From: Karstenula rhodostoma CBS 690.94
Taxonomy: Eukaryota > Ascomycota > Dothideomycetes > Pleosporales > Didymosphaeriaceae
Length of the DNA: 64,000 nucleotides
NCBI GenBank assembly: GCA_010093485.1
Contig: MU001498.1
Span: forward strand, 859,697-923,696
Reading direction: 5' to 3'
Below are positions 28,759 to 40,664 of the stretch, piece after piece. The position numbers and the translations under genes are program-made. The notes beneath the pieces are model-generated. The model saw nothing but the letters and a program-made list of their open reading frames with translations. It was not told where the DNA came from and did no database searches. Position 1 is the first letter of the stretch. Each line of letters begins with the position of its first letter.

Positions 28759-31640
28759 CTAGTCCCAGATGATCAACTGCCAGACTACCTTCTTCTTCTT
28801 CAACATCTGCATCACACCACTGGGAAGCAGATTCCGGTCCACGATGCTCAGCGCGCCAAACCTATGCTTCAGCTCCTCGGCATAAAGATGCATGATCCAC
28901 CTGTTTTCGCTAGACATGCTATGATTCCACCCCATCTTGTGCGAGTGGTGGAGTTCCTTGAACCACGGCTCGACATCGTTGGTTAGCTGAATGCCCTTCT
29001 CAACAGGCTCGCGCATGAGGTCTCCGTAGGCTTGTTTTAACTCGGAAGAATACGTCTCGCGATGGGCGATGTACTCGTCGAAGGAGAAAAATGGCTCGTT
29101 CGGGAAGTCGGTTTGTCGCGCGTTGTGGAAGCTAGAGTCAAAGAGACGTTGTCGATCCTAAGTTGTGCGCACGCAATCAGGAACAATTCCATAGTAACAG
29201 ATTTAGGGACTTGTAGCGTATCGCATGATGCAAAATTCAATACTTGAAACAATGATGTTGGGGCATGGGCGCCTCCATAATGCAAGAGAACTCTGCTTAC
29301 CTGATCAGAAAGCAGCTCGAATGACTCCTTGAACTCTTTGTATTTCGCTTTCTCGGCTTTGCGAAATTCGGCAATGCGATCCAACGGATCCTTCATCAGC
29401 TGGTCCTTCAGGACGTAGAACGGGACAAACGGGCTCTGCAAGCCGAGACCTCCAAGCTCTTCAAAAGCAAAAAAGAAGGCGTCCGGAACGTCCTCAACAC
29501 CGAATCGCTGACGAATCTGCTCTCGCAGGTACTCTCCGACACTACCGTTATGCGCTTCGAAGAGCTCGCGCTGCATCTCGGCAAACGTCTTCAGGATGGC
29601 ATCGACATGTGCCTGTCCGAAACAGTTGGCTGGTTGACCGAACGCGTTCTTGAAGAACTTGCCCATGCAAGCATTCCAGATCTGGACCCAACCGATGATG
29701 CTCGTGCTCTCTCCAAGTCGTTTCTGCAGCTGGCGTACATGGGCTGACACCTGTTTCTGGTCCAGGGTCCAGTCGCCTGATTCCGAAAGCTGCAGCATTC
29801 CCATGCACACAGGCCCCTCTGGCAACTTCGAAGCGGCGACCGGGTCCTTTTCACCATCTGAAACATAGACGGATCCCGTCTTGCTGGTATTAATGTCTAG
29901 TCCAAGAACTTCCACAAAATCCTGAATGGTCTCCCAGGCCGTGGCACACACCGATGGTTCACCACATAACCAGAGGTCGTCGTGAAAACGGATCAGAGTG
30001 GTGCTGCAGAGGCGGTTCACGGCGACGTCCATACACCACAACACACTCTCGCCAAATAGTTTTTCGAATGCGTCAGTGATGGGAATACCTCGCTTCCGCG
30101 TTTGTACGTTCTGGCCGGGCGTTGGGTCCATTCGCAAGGGTGCCTCGGCGAACTTTTTGAAGAACATGATCCAATCCTCGGGAATGCCCCAGAAGCGAAG
30201 GACAGCATATAATGTAGAGTGGGGAAGGCCAGTGGCGTACCACTGCAAGTCAGATTGGACGACAGCGACGCTTCCGTGAAGTGAGCGTCTCATGATTACG
30301 TTTGTCGCGATTTGCCGAAGAAGTAGCTGTCGGATGGCGAGGCCACTCTTCTCTTTACCATCTGACTCAGGATCTTCTCCGTATGGATCGGATCCGTGAG
30401 TGAGTGACGAAGGCAAAGCGGATAGCAGGAATGTCTCACGGAATGTTGACAGCTGCGCGCCTGCGACACCCTGATTCGACTGCTGGCGCCTGTTGGTGAA
30501 GTATGTTCGGCGCGAGTCCTCATGCTTTGAAGGTTTGTTTGTAGTTCTCCAGAACTTCTTGTCGTACGCGAGGTCTGAGAACTGTTGCTTGAGATGTGTG
30601 CTCCAGCTTACTGCAATATAGTGCAAGAAGATGGCTTGCAAGATATCTTGATCCATCATTATGCGGTACCTAAACGTAAGGTATGGAAGTCAGCGTAGGT
30701 CATGGAAGTGGGGACTGGTGTCTTGGATCTATGTCTATGACATATTTACTGGCCTTACTTACTTCCCGTTTGCCTGTCGTCGAGGCTCGTAGTACATTCC
30801 ATCATCTGCTTCCCAGGACCAATTGTCCAGATCAGAAAAGCGAAGGTTCAGCACGTCCGCAATCTCAGCAAGTACCACCTCGTTCGTTGAAAAATCCGAT
30901 AAGGTCGCCTTCGCGTCCTCGTTGAGAAGATCATTCGTGAGCAGGGCACGGATACATTGCCTCAGAACAGGTGCATTGAATGGGTTTGCACGCTGTTTGA
31001 AGTCGGCAGCAAAGCGAGCTACGTTCGCCCGAAGGTCATTCAGGATATTTTCGGCATGCTCATCGTCGAAAAGGGAACTGAGATAGTTGTCGATCTTGAC
31101 CTCATCCGTCTCCAAGGGTGTGAAAACAACACTGCTGAACTTATCTTTGAGGTTCTGCAGATTGTACCTTTGAACATGCTCGAATGAGCCGTCCAACTCC
31201 TCTTGCTTACGCTCTGATGCAGCAATCGGCCTGGTATCAGTCGATGTCCATTCTGTCAGCAGGCGGTAATACAGATTCGCAAAGTTGAAGCGCTCGCTCT
31301 CCTGCTCCAATTTTTCGCGTATTCTCGTTTCAAAGCGATGCAGGATGTCCTTTGAAACGGAAGGATCATGCCTGGACTGCTCCAAGTAGTGACTCATGTT
31401 TCGGATCGAGCTCTCCTGATCATTATCGAAATACGAGACGCCTTTGTTGCTAAACGATAGCTCTTGAAGACCGGAAAGTAGGGCATCAAGCTTAGCAGTC
31501 TGGTCTTCAGAAGCATCGACCGCTTGAAGTAGTTTGGATTTGCGGGCTTCAAAGGTTTTCCTGCGTTTGTCCTGCTCGCGCTTCTTGGTGCTGGTGATTG
31601 ACTGGAGCGTTTGAGACAGAAAGCTTGACTTGTTTGCCAT
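28759..31640 (-). CDS. rvt: Domesticated cellular reverse transcriptase (rvt family)
   Basis: Three exons (31640-30763, 30669-29301, 29157-28759) close exactly to 881 aa. The N-terminal ~290 residues are helical and charged (coiled-coil-like: KKREQDKRRKTFEARKSKLL). The join gives ANGKYRIMMDQDILQAIFLH. The palm follows: motif A VVQSDLQWYATGLPHST (Asp about 433), motif B TRKRGIPITDAFEKLFGES, motif C TLIRFHDDLWLCG (Asp 523/524), motif D GLDINTSKTGSVYV. HDDLW instead of YxDD and the long N- and C-terminal regions are features of the rvt genes described as single-copy, host-encoded reverse transcriptases in fungi, rotifers and others. No integrase, RNase H, endonuclease, gag or flanking LTR is visible. 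The catalytic aspartates are intact and introns are conserved in frame, arguing for function. It is divergent from the F-box gene at 32108. Confidence 0.88.
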
Positions 31641-32107
31641 TTTCAGCGCTCACGAGAAGTGCAATGATGTGACAAATGGTGATTGGGTTTCTCTCTGTGC
31701 AGCTGACAGGATGATTGTGAAGGTATCAGAAAACGTTAACAACGCGCAAAGAACGCGTTGGCACGGGATCAGGGCGGCTTAAAAAGGTGCGACCGGTCAA
31801 TGTCAACAGGCAGCAGTGATGCCTGAGGCACGATGCGTCCATAGTGCTTACGGCGAGTCAAGCCGAGCTTGGCGAGCGACATGCGATTAGTCACAAGAGG
31901 TCCACAGTAAGCTCGGGTCTTTTGGTCCCAATGTCAATGTTGAGGCTCCACGAGCCACGTGCAATGGATATTGTTGAGTCGCGTGATCACGCGTATGATT
32001 ACGTCATGCGTCCCGCACCTGGACGGCCCGATTTATCACCACCACCAACTCACTCTCATCGCCCCCAAAGCCCACCCCGCGCGCTCCGCTCTTGTCAACG
32101 CAACATC
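31641..32107. promoter_or_regulatory. Divergent promoter between rvt and an F-box gene
   Basis: About 470 bp between the two start codons. No TATA box is evident. An open frame reads into the F-box gene from 31844 but is likely its 5' leader. Confidence 0.45.
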
Positions 32108-33840
32108 ATGGCGCAGCCGCACCTGCAGCCACCCGCCTTGCATCGGCTGCCGCCCGAGCTTTTGCTTCAAATAACTGGTCATCTGCGAGCGAAAACTGCT
32201 TCTGATCTGGTGTGTGAACCTGCGCCTCTGCACCCTTTCGCTTTCGGCGCCTCACTCTACTGTCCCCATCTGTATCACCTGGGACCGGATCATGGCACCG
32301 CGTTACAATCACTCCGTGCATGCGCTGACCTTTCTCCCAGGTACACCTCCGCAATTTGTGCTTAGTATCCAAGAAGCTTCTACCCGTTGCCCGAGAGCAG
32401 CTTTATGCCAACGCTGAACTGCCCATCTTTTGTGGGTGCCGCCCTACCGTCAATTCGGCAGTCCAGCTCCTGCGCACTTTGCTCGAACGTCCAGCGCTCG
32501 CCCAGCACGTGAAGGCCCTCCGATTCTCGGTGGTTCGGCGCGATGTCAGCAAGCTTTACCAAGATAAATACCCACAGAAACATCTTGACCTCCCTGCTCT
32601 CCGAGACCTTTGCACTGGTCAACTTGCCAACCTTGGCTATGGCGAAAATCATCCGTGGATGGCTTCGCTTAGAAACAACGTTGAATCAGCGTATGCAGGG
32701 TTACTACTCTGCATGCTCCCCAACCTCACGAAACTACACTATGCCGTTAAGGAACTCTACCACGGCTGTGGCGTCGCGGATCCCATCTCGGCCTTCTTCG
32801 CGACATGCTACCCGCCAGATCCCCTTGCAACTGCCTTTAAGGTCAACCTCCAGGAGCTGTGTATGTCGGACCTGACATTCCTGCGTTCCTTTACTTTCGA
32901 TAACCTGAATGTGCTCCGAATAACGTCCGTCACTGTACAGACCCTACTGCAGTTGAACGGACCCAATACATTCCGAGGGACTGCACGGTTGTCGGAGCTA
33001 TGCGTCGGACTGTCGGTATACCTAATGGACGAAGATTGTAACAATAATATACAAACCAACTTCCGCGATCTCATCGACGCTCTCGGATGTAACAAGCTTT
33101 CCACTCTCAGGGTCAAGCTCGAGCATGCATCTTACTGTCTTATTCATAGCCCGACATTTGATGCTCAGCTGCTGGTGGACCAGCTCTCTAGTCTCCAGTC
33201 TACACTCAAAGTTCTAGAGATAGGCTTGGATCCCCGAGAAGAGGCTGATGAGTGGGACTACATATTGACGCATTGCAAGAATGTGAGCTCGTCAATGAAC
33301 AACTTCGAGAACTTGGAGCTGCTCAAGATACCGCAAGAGTTTCTATTCAGTGATACAGGATCTGAGCATAACATCATGCCTTCAGACCTCCCACAAAAGC
33401 TTCGCCGTCTTGAGATCATCTCCCCGGATGAAGACATTATTCCATGGGCCAAACAAATTCTCGGCGCATCAGACAAACTCGAAGACTTGCGCGAGGTCTT
33501 CCTCCACTGTCGGGACGAAGTCAAAACCCCAGCCTCAATCTTCTCGAAGGAGGTCAAACCGGTGTGGCCAGGCTTGCTCCACGTCCGCAATATCACCAGC
33601 TACATTGTCGATTTGACGGCGAATACAACCGAGAGCCTTCCGACACTTTATGAGGATGACCCCGGCGAGAGTGATGACGAGGATGATTATGAATCGGAAG
33701 ACGGTATGGACGAAGACGGTGAGCAGGAGAGCGACAGCGACAATGATGGCGGAGATTCCGCGGACGAGAGTGACGAAGATATGCCAGACTTGGAACCTTA
33801 TGGGGCAGTTCCCAGCATACTGATAGACGACATGGACTAG
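32108..33840 (+). CDS. F-box protein with LRR-like region and acidic tail
   Basis: Likely substrate adaptor of an SCF ubiquitin ligase. Exons 32108-32209 and 32341-33840 give 533 aa. The intron falls inside the F-box: LHRLPPELLLQITGHLRAKT before it, VHLRNLCLVSKKLLPVAREQ after it. Together they make a complete F-box (about residues 10-55), which neither frame alone shows. The middle has leucine-rich strand/helix alternation (FDNLNVLRITSVTV, LSTLRVKLEHAS, LPQKLRRLEIISPDE) as in fungal F-box/LRR proteins. The last ~60 residues are extremely acidic (ESDDEDDYESEDGMDEDGE). The target is unknown. Confidence 0.85.
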
Positions 33841-36021
33841 GGCTGCAGCCGGCCCGAAGACCACCTGGGTTGAGTTAGCCCCTAGTACTTTTTGTGTGGA
33901 AATCCCACAATATGGGGACTCAGTGAAGACATGAGACGGATGATTGCGGAATATTGGAGAAACATCCGCAAAGTGCTTCTTCCATGTCACCTTTCGCAGC
34001 TGCTGGAAATTACGATACGATTTTGGAAGGGAGCATTGCGATTTCCAAATTATCAGGCATCTCAATATGGCCTGTGGCTTGTAATGTGTAATGAATGATA
34101 CAAACGATACAGAGGCATGATCGGGTACGATTACTCAGATAAAATTATTTGGTTTCAGCTTTGCGCCTCTGCTGTGGTTGTGCACTTTTCTGGTTTGATA
34201 ACGTGATGCAAATTGCTTCTGGACTTGGGTCAGCCGTTCAGCTGAGGGAGATTACTCGACCAATTCGGCATTGCGTAAGTTGTCTTGTTAATGTTAATCA
34301 GTTTCTCAGCTGCGTAGGGACGTGCTGACGCAAAGCTTTTGCGGCAACGCCGGGGATTTAAGGTCATTCATTCGAGCGACTGCAGCTTACTACGGCGTAT
34401 GGTTATTTTGTAGGCATTCTGGGGAATGGCCATGGTTCTTATAAGGCCGTCCAGTACTCACTGTTTAGACGGACAAGGATGTATGCGGGTGAGCAGTGAG
34501 CACGAGAAGTCGTTAAGCTTCTGCTGGCTAGTGCTTCAGGTCAAGCCATATAGAGACGATCCTTATCTACCCGTCATGTTCGCGTGACACTACCTTCAAC
34601 GAGCGAGCATATACGACAATCCGAGCTATTGGCGACTTTCAACCCCGCCCGCGTCCATTGCCTGTCGCCATGCCAACTCCTATCACCGCGAGCTATCATA
34701 TGATCATTGACACCGAGGCAACCATCGATAACGGGCACAAGAAAAACTCGGACGGTTTTGGGCAATGTTTAGGGTAAAGATGACTGAGCTTACCCTGCTC
34801 CACTATGAAGTCTGGAAATCAAGTGGTGTGATACGACCTTAGTAGTACTAGCAACGAATCTGACGTGTCGTTCCTGCTGTAGCTTCCGACCCTAGTAGAG
34901 GCTAGTCTTCGTGACCTGCTCCAACAGAAGCTTATGTATCAGGAGTCTGTTGGGCTGGGTAACCCGTGGAACCGGCTCTGTAGAGGAGCGGCTCGTTGCT
35001 GAAGTTTGGGTGACGATTGCGACGGCGCGTCGACTAAGCCTTATCTATCACACGCCAAAAAGTACCTACGGGCTGCGACTTGCAGTCTCACCGACTTGTT
35101 GTCTTGTGCTTGCAATTTCCACTTGTATCGCTAAGGTTTTCGTTCTGCTGCGGAATGCGCGAAGATCTTTGGTTCTCGTATTTGGCCGCACATCATACCT
35201 GGAGGGTTCTCGTATATGGCGATCGCTGCACGCGACTGCAAAACGGACGCACGTTAACGCCACAAATAGTCCGCACGTGCATACTATCATGCACGCTCTT
35301 GTGATCCTTGTGTAGAAACGTGTAGTCTCAAGCACACCGTTGCACACTACCGGGTTCGGCTACAGTATGTATGCAACCGACGATCCTCATCACCACTCGG
35401 ACTTGGTGCCGTTAGGCCTGCACTACTCTCCTTAGCATTTGGGCATACGGACCTCATCCCACCCTTCCACCTTTGGATGTAATTTCTCGTACTTCAATTT
35501 CATGGTTCGCCTACAACTTCGCCTACCAAAACCATCGCAAGTCCGCACAGCCAATCGCAGAATCTCGTACGCCGACCGGCCGCATGACAGAGCGCCACAC
35601 TCGGGTCCCCCTCACCTAGTGACATCCACCACGCTTTCTGCCCCCTCGTTCCCAAGACGACGACATGCACGATATATTGATTCTGCAAGATGTGCAGATC
35701 GGGACGTGGGTGGGGATGTCCGTAAGACGTTGCTCTCCGGGCGATTGGGTCTTCGCGAAGAGAATAGGGCAATGCGCTGCTGGGACTTTGCGGTGTGAGC
35801 AGCAGGCAACGGGGGAGCTGAAGTGATCTTGCAGGGCGGGAGGCCTAGATACGACCCGCGCCGCGATCAGCTGGCCTGTGTACAAATCTCGGAGCGTTTT
35901 CGGGCGACGCAGCACGAATCTGAGTAAAGCTCCAAGAAAAACATATAATGAGTGGGTCGAAGCAAGAAGATGGGTGCGGATACGCAACTTTGCATCTAGC
36001 TTTTGTTGTCCCACATTCACT
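33841..36021. other. Intergenic, 2.2 kb, no supported gene
   Basis: ORFs here are short and without motifs. It includes the left copy of a 45-bp direct repeat (34939-34983) and, at its right end, a TATAAT-like element (35944-35949) 73-78 bp before the galactose oxidase start. Confidence 0.45.
34939..34983 (+). repeat. 45-bp dispersed repeat, left copy
   Basis: Starts TCAGGAGTCTGTTGGGCTGG, continues through GTAACCCGTGGAACCGGCTC and ends TGTAG. It matches 39654-39698 at 42 of 45 positions in the same orientation. Similarity stops abruptly on both sides. It may be a transposon end or relic. Confidence 0.6.
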
Positions 36022-38465
36022 ATGGCTACTTTCTTGTCGCTCTTTTCAGCATTCTTACTAATCCGAGATGTTGCATCCGTCTCTGCACCCATCATGAGGT
36101 CGGCATGGACTGCGACGGCCGACTCGTTCAATCAGGGAAACGAACCCCAAAAAGCCATCGATGCGAATATGAATACCTACTGGCATTCACAATACAATCC
36201 CACCCCCGATGCACTCCCAAATTGGATCATTGTTGATATGAAAAATACATATAACATTCATGCCGTCGGATACCTCCCGCGCCAGGACGCCAACGCCAAT
36301 GGAAGGATTGGCGGTCACAGGATTGAAGTGAGCACTGACGGAACGAACTGGAATCTCGCAGCAACCGGGACATACCTCAACGATGACATGGTGAAGAAGA
36401 CGGACTTTATTACAAGAGCAGCCAGATATGTCCGAATCACTGCGACTACGGAGGCACAAGGAACCGGCCTGCAGTGGACTTCAGCGGCAGAGATCAACGT
36501 CTATCATGAAGTAACCTACGACTATGCATCGAGAACTGGATGGACTGCTTCAGCAGACAGCCAAGAAGTCGTCAGCGAGAACTCTCCTGCGTCAAATGCC
36601 ATCGATGGTGACCCTGGAACTTTGTGGCATACAAAGTACAACGGTGGAGTCACCGCACCACTGCCACACTGGTTCCAGATCGACGCCGGCGCTCAGATCA
36701 CCGTTGAAGGCCTGAGCTATTTACCACGAGGAAGTCCAGGAAACGGACGTATCGGACAATTCACTATCCAAGTGAGCACCGACAGTAACACGTGGATACA
36801 AGCCGCGAGCGGCATGTGGGTGGACACCGAGGACGAGAAGATTTCACTGTTCAGAGCGACTGCTCGGTACTTCAGGTTGAACGCTCTCACAGAAGCCGGT
36901 AATCGTGGCCAATGGACCACCGCGAGGGAGATCAACCTCGTCAGAGGCGAGACGGAAGTAGTTCCTGCTGCTCCTGCGGCCTCTAAGGGTATTTGGATCA
37001 ACACGGTCGACTTTCCTCTCGTCCCAGCTGCGGTAGCAATGCTTCCCAACGGCAAAGTACTGGCGTGGTCCTCCTTCTCACGTGACAACTTTGGTGGCTC
37101 GAATGGCTTCACCCAGACTGCCATTTACGACCCGGCTACCGGCGAGTCTACGCCGCGCACCGTCACCAATACGAATCACGACATGTTCTGTCCCGGTATC
37201 TCGATGGACTTCAATGGCCGGATCGTTGTGACTGGTGGTAGCAATGCTGCAAAAACTAGCATCTATGATTCTGCGACCGATGCGTGGACCGCTGGCCCGG
37301 ATATGAAGATAGCCCGAGGGTATCAATCGACCACCACTGTCTCTGATGGCCGCATCTTCAACATCGGCGGTAGCTGGAGTGGCGGGGAGGGTAACAAGAA
37401 CGGCGAGATATACAGTCCTTCTGCGAACACGTGGACGCTACAAACCGGCGCTTTGGTGTCGCCCATGCAGACTCAAGACAGAAAGGGTCCTTATCGCTCG
37501 GATAACCATGCGTGGCTGTTCGCATGGAAGTCTGGTACTGTGTAAGTCACGAATCGAAAAACACGACACGAAACCCAGCTAATCTTATCGTGACTTGCAG
37601 CCTCCAAGCCGGTCCTTCCAAAGCAATGAACTGGTATGACACCACCGGCGCAGGTAGCGTTACTGCAGCAGGCAACCGTGGAGACGACGGCGATGCGATG
37701 TGCGGCAACGCGGTGATGTACGATGCCCCAGCCGGCAAGATCCTAACGGCCGGCGGCTCCGCGGACTACGAGGACGACAACGCCCGCACGAACGCCTACG
37801 TCATCACCATCGGAGCTACAAAGCAGAACCCGCAAGTGACCAGAGTGCCCAACATGGCCTTTGCACGGGGCTTTGCGAATGGAGTCGCGCTTCCCGATGG
37901 CACTGTTTTCGTGACCGGGGGGCAAAGCTTCGTCAAGCCGTTCACGGACACAACCGCACAATTGACACCTGAGCTCTTCGACCCTGCAACAAACACCTGG
38001 ACGCAACTGAACCCAATGGCAATTGCTAGGACCTACCACTCGGTTGCCCTGCTCCTCCCAGATGCAACCGTGCTGCAAGGAGGAGGCGGGCTATGCGGTG
38101 GCTGCGGTGTAAACCACTTCGACGCCGAGATCTTCGTGCCTCCCTATCTCTTGAACGCCGATGGCACGCGGAAAACACGCCCGGTCATCAACACCGTGGC
38201 GGCGACCGTGCGGCTTGGCGCTACCCTCAGTATCACTACCGATTCCGCGGTCACGAGGTTCGCCTTGGTTAGGTCCGGCTCAGCTACGCACACGGTGGAC
38301 ACGGATCAGCGACGTATCCCGCTCACGCCCACGGGCAGCGGCACGTCGTACACGGTAACGGTTCCTAGTGATCCCGGGGTGGCGCTCCCTGGGTTTTGGT
38401 TCTTGTTCGCGCTCAACTCGGCTGGTACACCGAGTGTGGCGAAGATAGTTAAGATCACTACCTAG
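36022..38465 (+). CDS. Galactose oxidase-type copper radical oxidase (AA5_2) with two discoidin domains
   Basis: Secreted enzyme oxidising primary alcohols, classically C6 of galactose, to aldehydes with H2O2 release. Exons 36022-37541 and 37601-38465 give 794 aa. A signal peptide (to about residue 21) precedes two F5/8-type C (CBM32-like) domains, about 25-162 and 168-308, each with the AIDxNxxTYWHS / AIDGDPGTLWHTKY signature. The seven-bladed kelch domain has every active-site residue: Cys390 (DMFCPGISMD) and Tyr434 (ARGYQST), which form the thioether cofactor, Trp452 (GGSWSGG), Tyr652-His653 (ARTYHSV) and His737 (SATHTVDTDQRR). YRSDNHAWLF is also conserved. The known enzyme has one N-terminal CBM32; here there are two. 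It stands between two copies of a 45-bp repeat. Confidence 0.95.
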
Positions 38466-39882
38466 TGCGTTCTTTAGAGCAATCTCCTGAGTAATGTAAT
38501 GTAATACCTTCCTTGTTTGTTCTATGTCCAGACTCTGTTTGCTATGCACGCAACCCGATGCAACTGCTCACTGAGCATTGGGCTCCGGGTTTCAAACGAT
38601 ACCTCCCGGGGCGGTGAAATATCCTTCAGTCTCCCAGAGCATGGTATGCAGCCGAGGTACACCATCGATAACTTATGCGTGTGGTTTTGGGATAGCCAAA
38701 TAATCAACGAGGAGCACATCCCCTCTAGCTGTCGAAATTTATCTGTTGAAGTTGCTGAAGCGTCGTAGTGGTTCGAGTGAACCTCCACGGGTAATCTCGA
38801 TCGTTTTCAAGCGTGAAAGTCGGACTAAGGCAAAGACTGTCCAACGCTCTGGCGTAAAGTTGCCCTGCCAAGACGCCTAAGTTATAGCGATGTCCACGGG
38901 TGAACTTGAGCATTATGGCTAGTGTTGTAGATAGATCCGTCCCCGGATCGACCACCTCCATAAATCGACCTTCGCCCCCGGAGACGAAGCAATAGAGCTC
39001 GGCAAATCCTAGGTAAACCTTATTGTTACGACAGGTAGGTCTTACGGTCTTGCTGATCTCAGAATGTTGGCTGATGGCATACAGCTGGTCTAGACTCCTT
39101 ATAGTCAGAGCAACAATGAGCGTTGAGTAAGCCGCTTACCAGAACTCGCAGAAGGTCTTTGATTAGAGGGTGCGACAAGTCGGGCGCAGTGCAAAGACTG
39201 CAGATAGCTTACAGGCGTACGATCCAAGCCGGTCGTCCATGAGGTGCGAGCAGATTTCGTTGATAGTTCCACTGGACGTCGAGAAAGCATGCGACGTTCG
39301 CTATGTTGTGGGGAGAATACTAATGCTCTTCGTTGGAGGCTGTATGTATATGCAAGGGACGAAGCAAAGCACGTGAACTCTGGTGACGTTCGTCGAACGC
39401 TGGTCTGTACCCAGATGAGCAAGATTATCCGTAATAGTCTGCGGTTTAGGCGGGAAGTATCGAGGGCTGATGTCTCATGCACTTCTGGAGTGCCAATGTG
39501 GCGCCTGCATTATACGGACACGTACTTGGGGTCAGTCAACTCGTCTTTGTTTAATGATAGCTTGTACAGGGGTATCGAGGATAGCTGGATGAAGTTGCGG
39601 ATTTGTTAGCGTGTTAGAAGGCGGTGCAGGTGATTGCAGGACCTTTCAAGCCTTCAGGAGTCTGTTAGGCTGGGTAACCCGTGGAGCCGGCTCCGTAGCT
39701 GCAAGCATCCAGATGTTGGGAACCATTGAACCCAGCGGGCCGGTTCCGGAGTGGTGCTGACACGCCGGGTTTGCGGGGATCCTCACCGAAAGGTTCCTGT
39801 TTATTCCTGCACCCACTGCACATGGTAAATACGCGTTTGTGTGAGATTCCTCTTTATATATACAACCGCAAGAGCTATTCTA
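38466..39882. other. Intergenic, 1.4 kb, no supported gene
   Basis: Holds the 3' ends of galactose oxidase and of the membrane protein ending at 39883. ORFs on both strands are featureless. It includes the right copy of the 45-bp repeat. Confidence 0.45.
39654..39698 (+). repeat. 45-bp dispersed repeat, right copy
   Basis: Same unit as 34939-34983 with three transitions. It contains the perfect palindrome GAGCCGGCTC. About 35 bp further on, GGGCCGGTTCC partly matches the inverse complement of the unit's end, as might be left by a terminal inverted repeat. Confidence 0.6.
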
Positions 39883-40664
39883 TCACGACTGAATTTCATC
39901 TCCGCTAATAGGCTTTCCCGACCCCCTTTTGTCAGTCTCATCCACGCTCCTACCCTGCAGTTCTGCTGGCTCAATATACACGCTGGTCCTTCCTATCTCC
40001 TGAGGTGGGTATGCTTCTTTGGAGTATATCTCTTGTTTCGCATGGTGCGGTGAAAGCTCCGCAAGAGGCACGGGTGGTAAATCTCTTTGCGCTGTACGCC
40101 GGCCAGCCCGGTTCTTACGGACGTACCAGAAGACCAGTCCAACTACCAGAGCTATGCCGCACACACCGCCTACTATACCCCCTGCGATAGCGCCTGTATG
40201 GTTCGTGGATGAGGATGATTGTGATGTCGCAGAAGGCGAAGGCGTTACCGCAGGTATATCGCAGAAGTCGATGCTGTAGTATACCCACGATCTGTTGTAG
40301 CAAGTGGCGATGTGTGCGAACTCCAGAGTTGTTGCCGAGCAGGGTTTGGTAGGATCATCATCCTTGCCATATATGGTCGCTTTGGACATTAATACGACAC
40401 AGCGTGGATAGTTGGGTATTCCTCACGAGTGCATCCATGGTCGAGCCCAACGATCTGAAAGCTTTTCCAAGCGGGACCTTTTATATCGAGTGGCGTGCAA
40501 GTACCGTTAGGGTAGCCGTTCGGTCCGTCGATGCCCTCTAAAGAATTTAGGCACTTTTCGTCGGAGAACGTGGCAAGGCTTGAGCCCTGTGAGCCAACAA
40601 TGAAAGTAAAAACGAGCGCAAGGCCGAGGCTGATGCGAGTTTGACTACCATAGGTGGAACCCAT
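39883..40664 (-). CDS. Single-pass membrane protein with secreted ectodomain
   Basis: Exons 40664-40427 and 40379-39883 (47-bp intron) give 244 aa. The signal peptide is ISLGLALVFTFIVGSQG. The ectodomain of ~120 residues has six cysteines (EKCLNSL, NGTCTPLD, DHGCT, KPCSAT, ATCYNRS, DFCDIP) and ends in a Ser/Thr-rich stalk (PSPSATSQSSSSTNHT). One transmembrane helix GAIAGGIVGGVCGIALVVGL follows, then basic stop-transfer residues and a ~65-residue cytosolic tail. This is the layout of fungal Mid2/WSC-like wall sensors, but the Cys pattern does not let me name a family. Confidence 0.78.

Noticed and set aside
28759..31640. Interpretation as a retrotransposon
   Set aside because: No RNase H, integrase, endonuclease, gag, LTR or poly-A tail, and the protein motifs match the host rvt class.
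34911..35315. 134-codon plus-strand ORF overlapping the 45-bp repeat
   Set aside because: Compositionally unlike neighbours, no domain, antisense ORF of similar length.
39105..39482. 125-codon minus-strand ORF near the right 45-bp repeat, considered as a transposase relic
   Set aside because: No transposase motif (DDE/D) and Ser/Arg-rich shadow-like composition.
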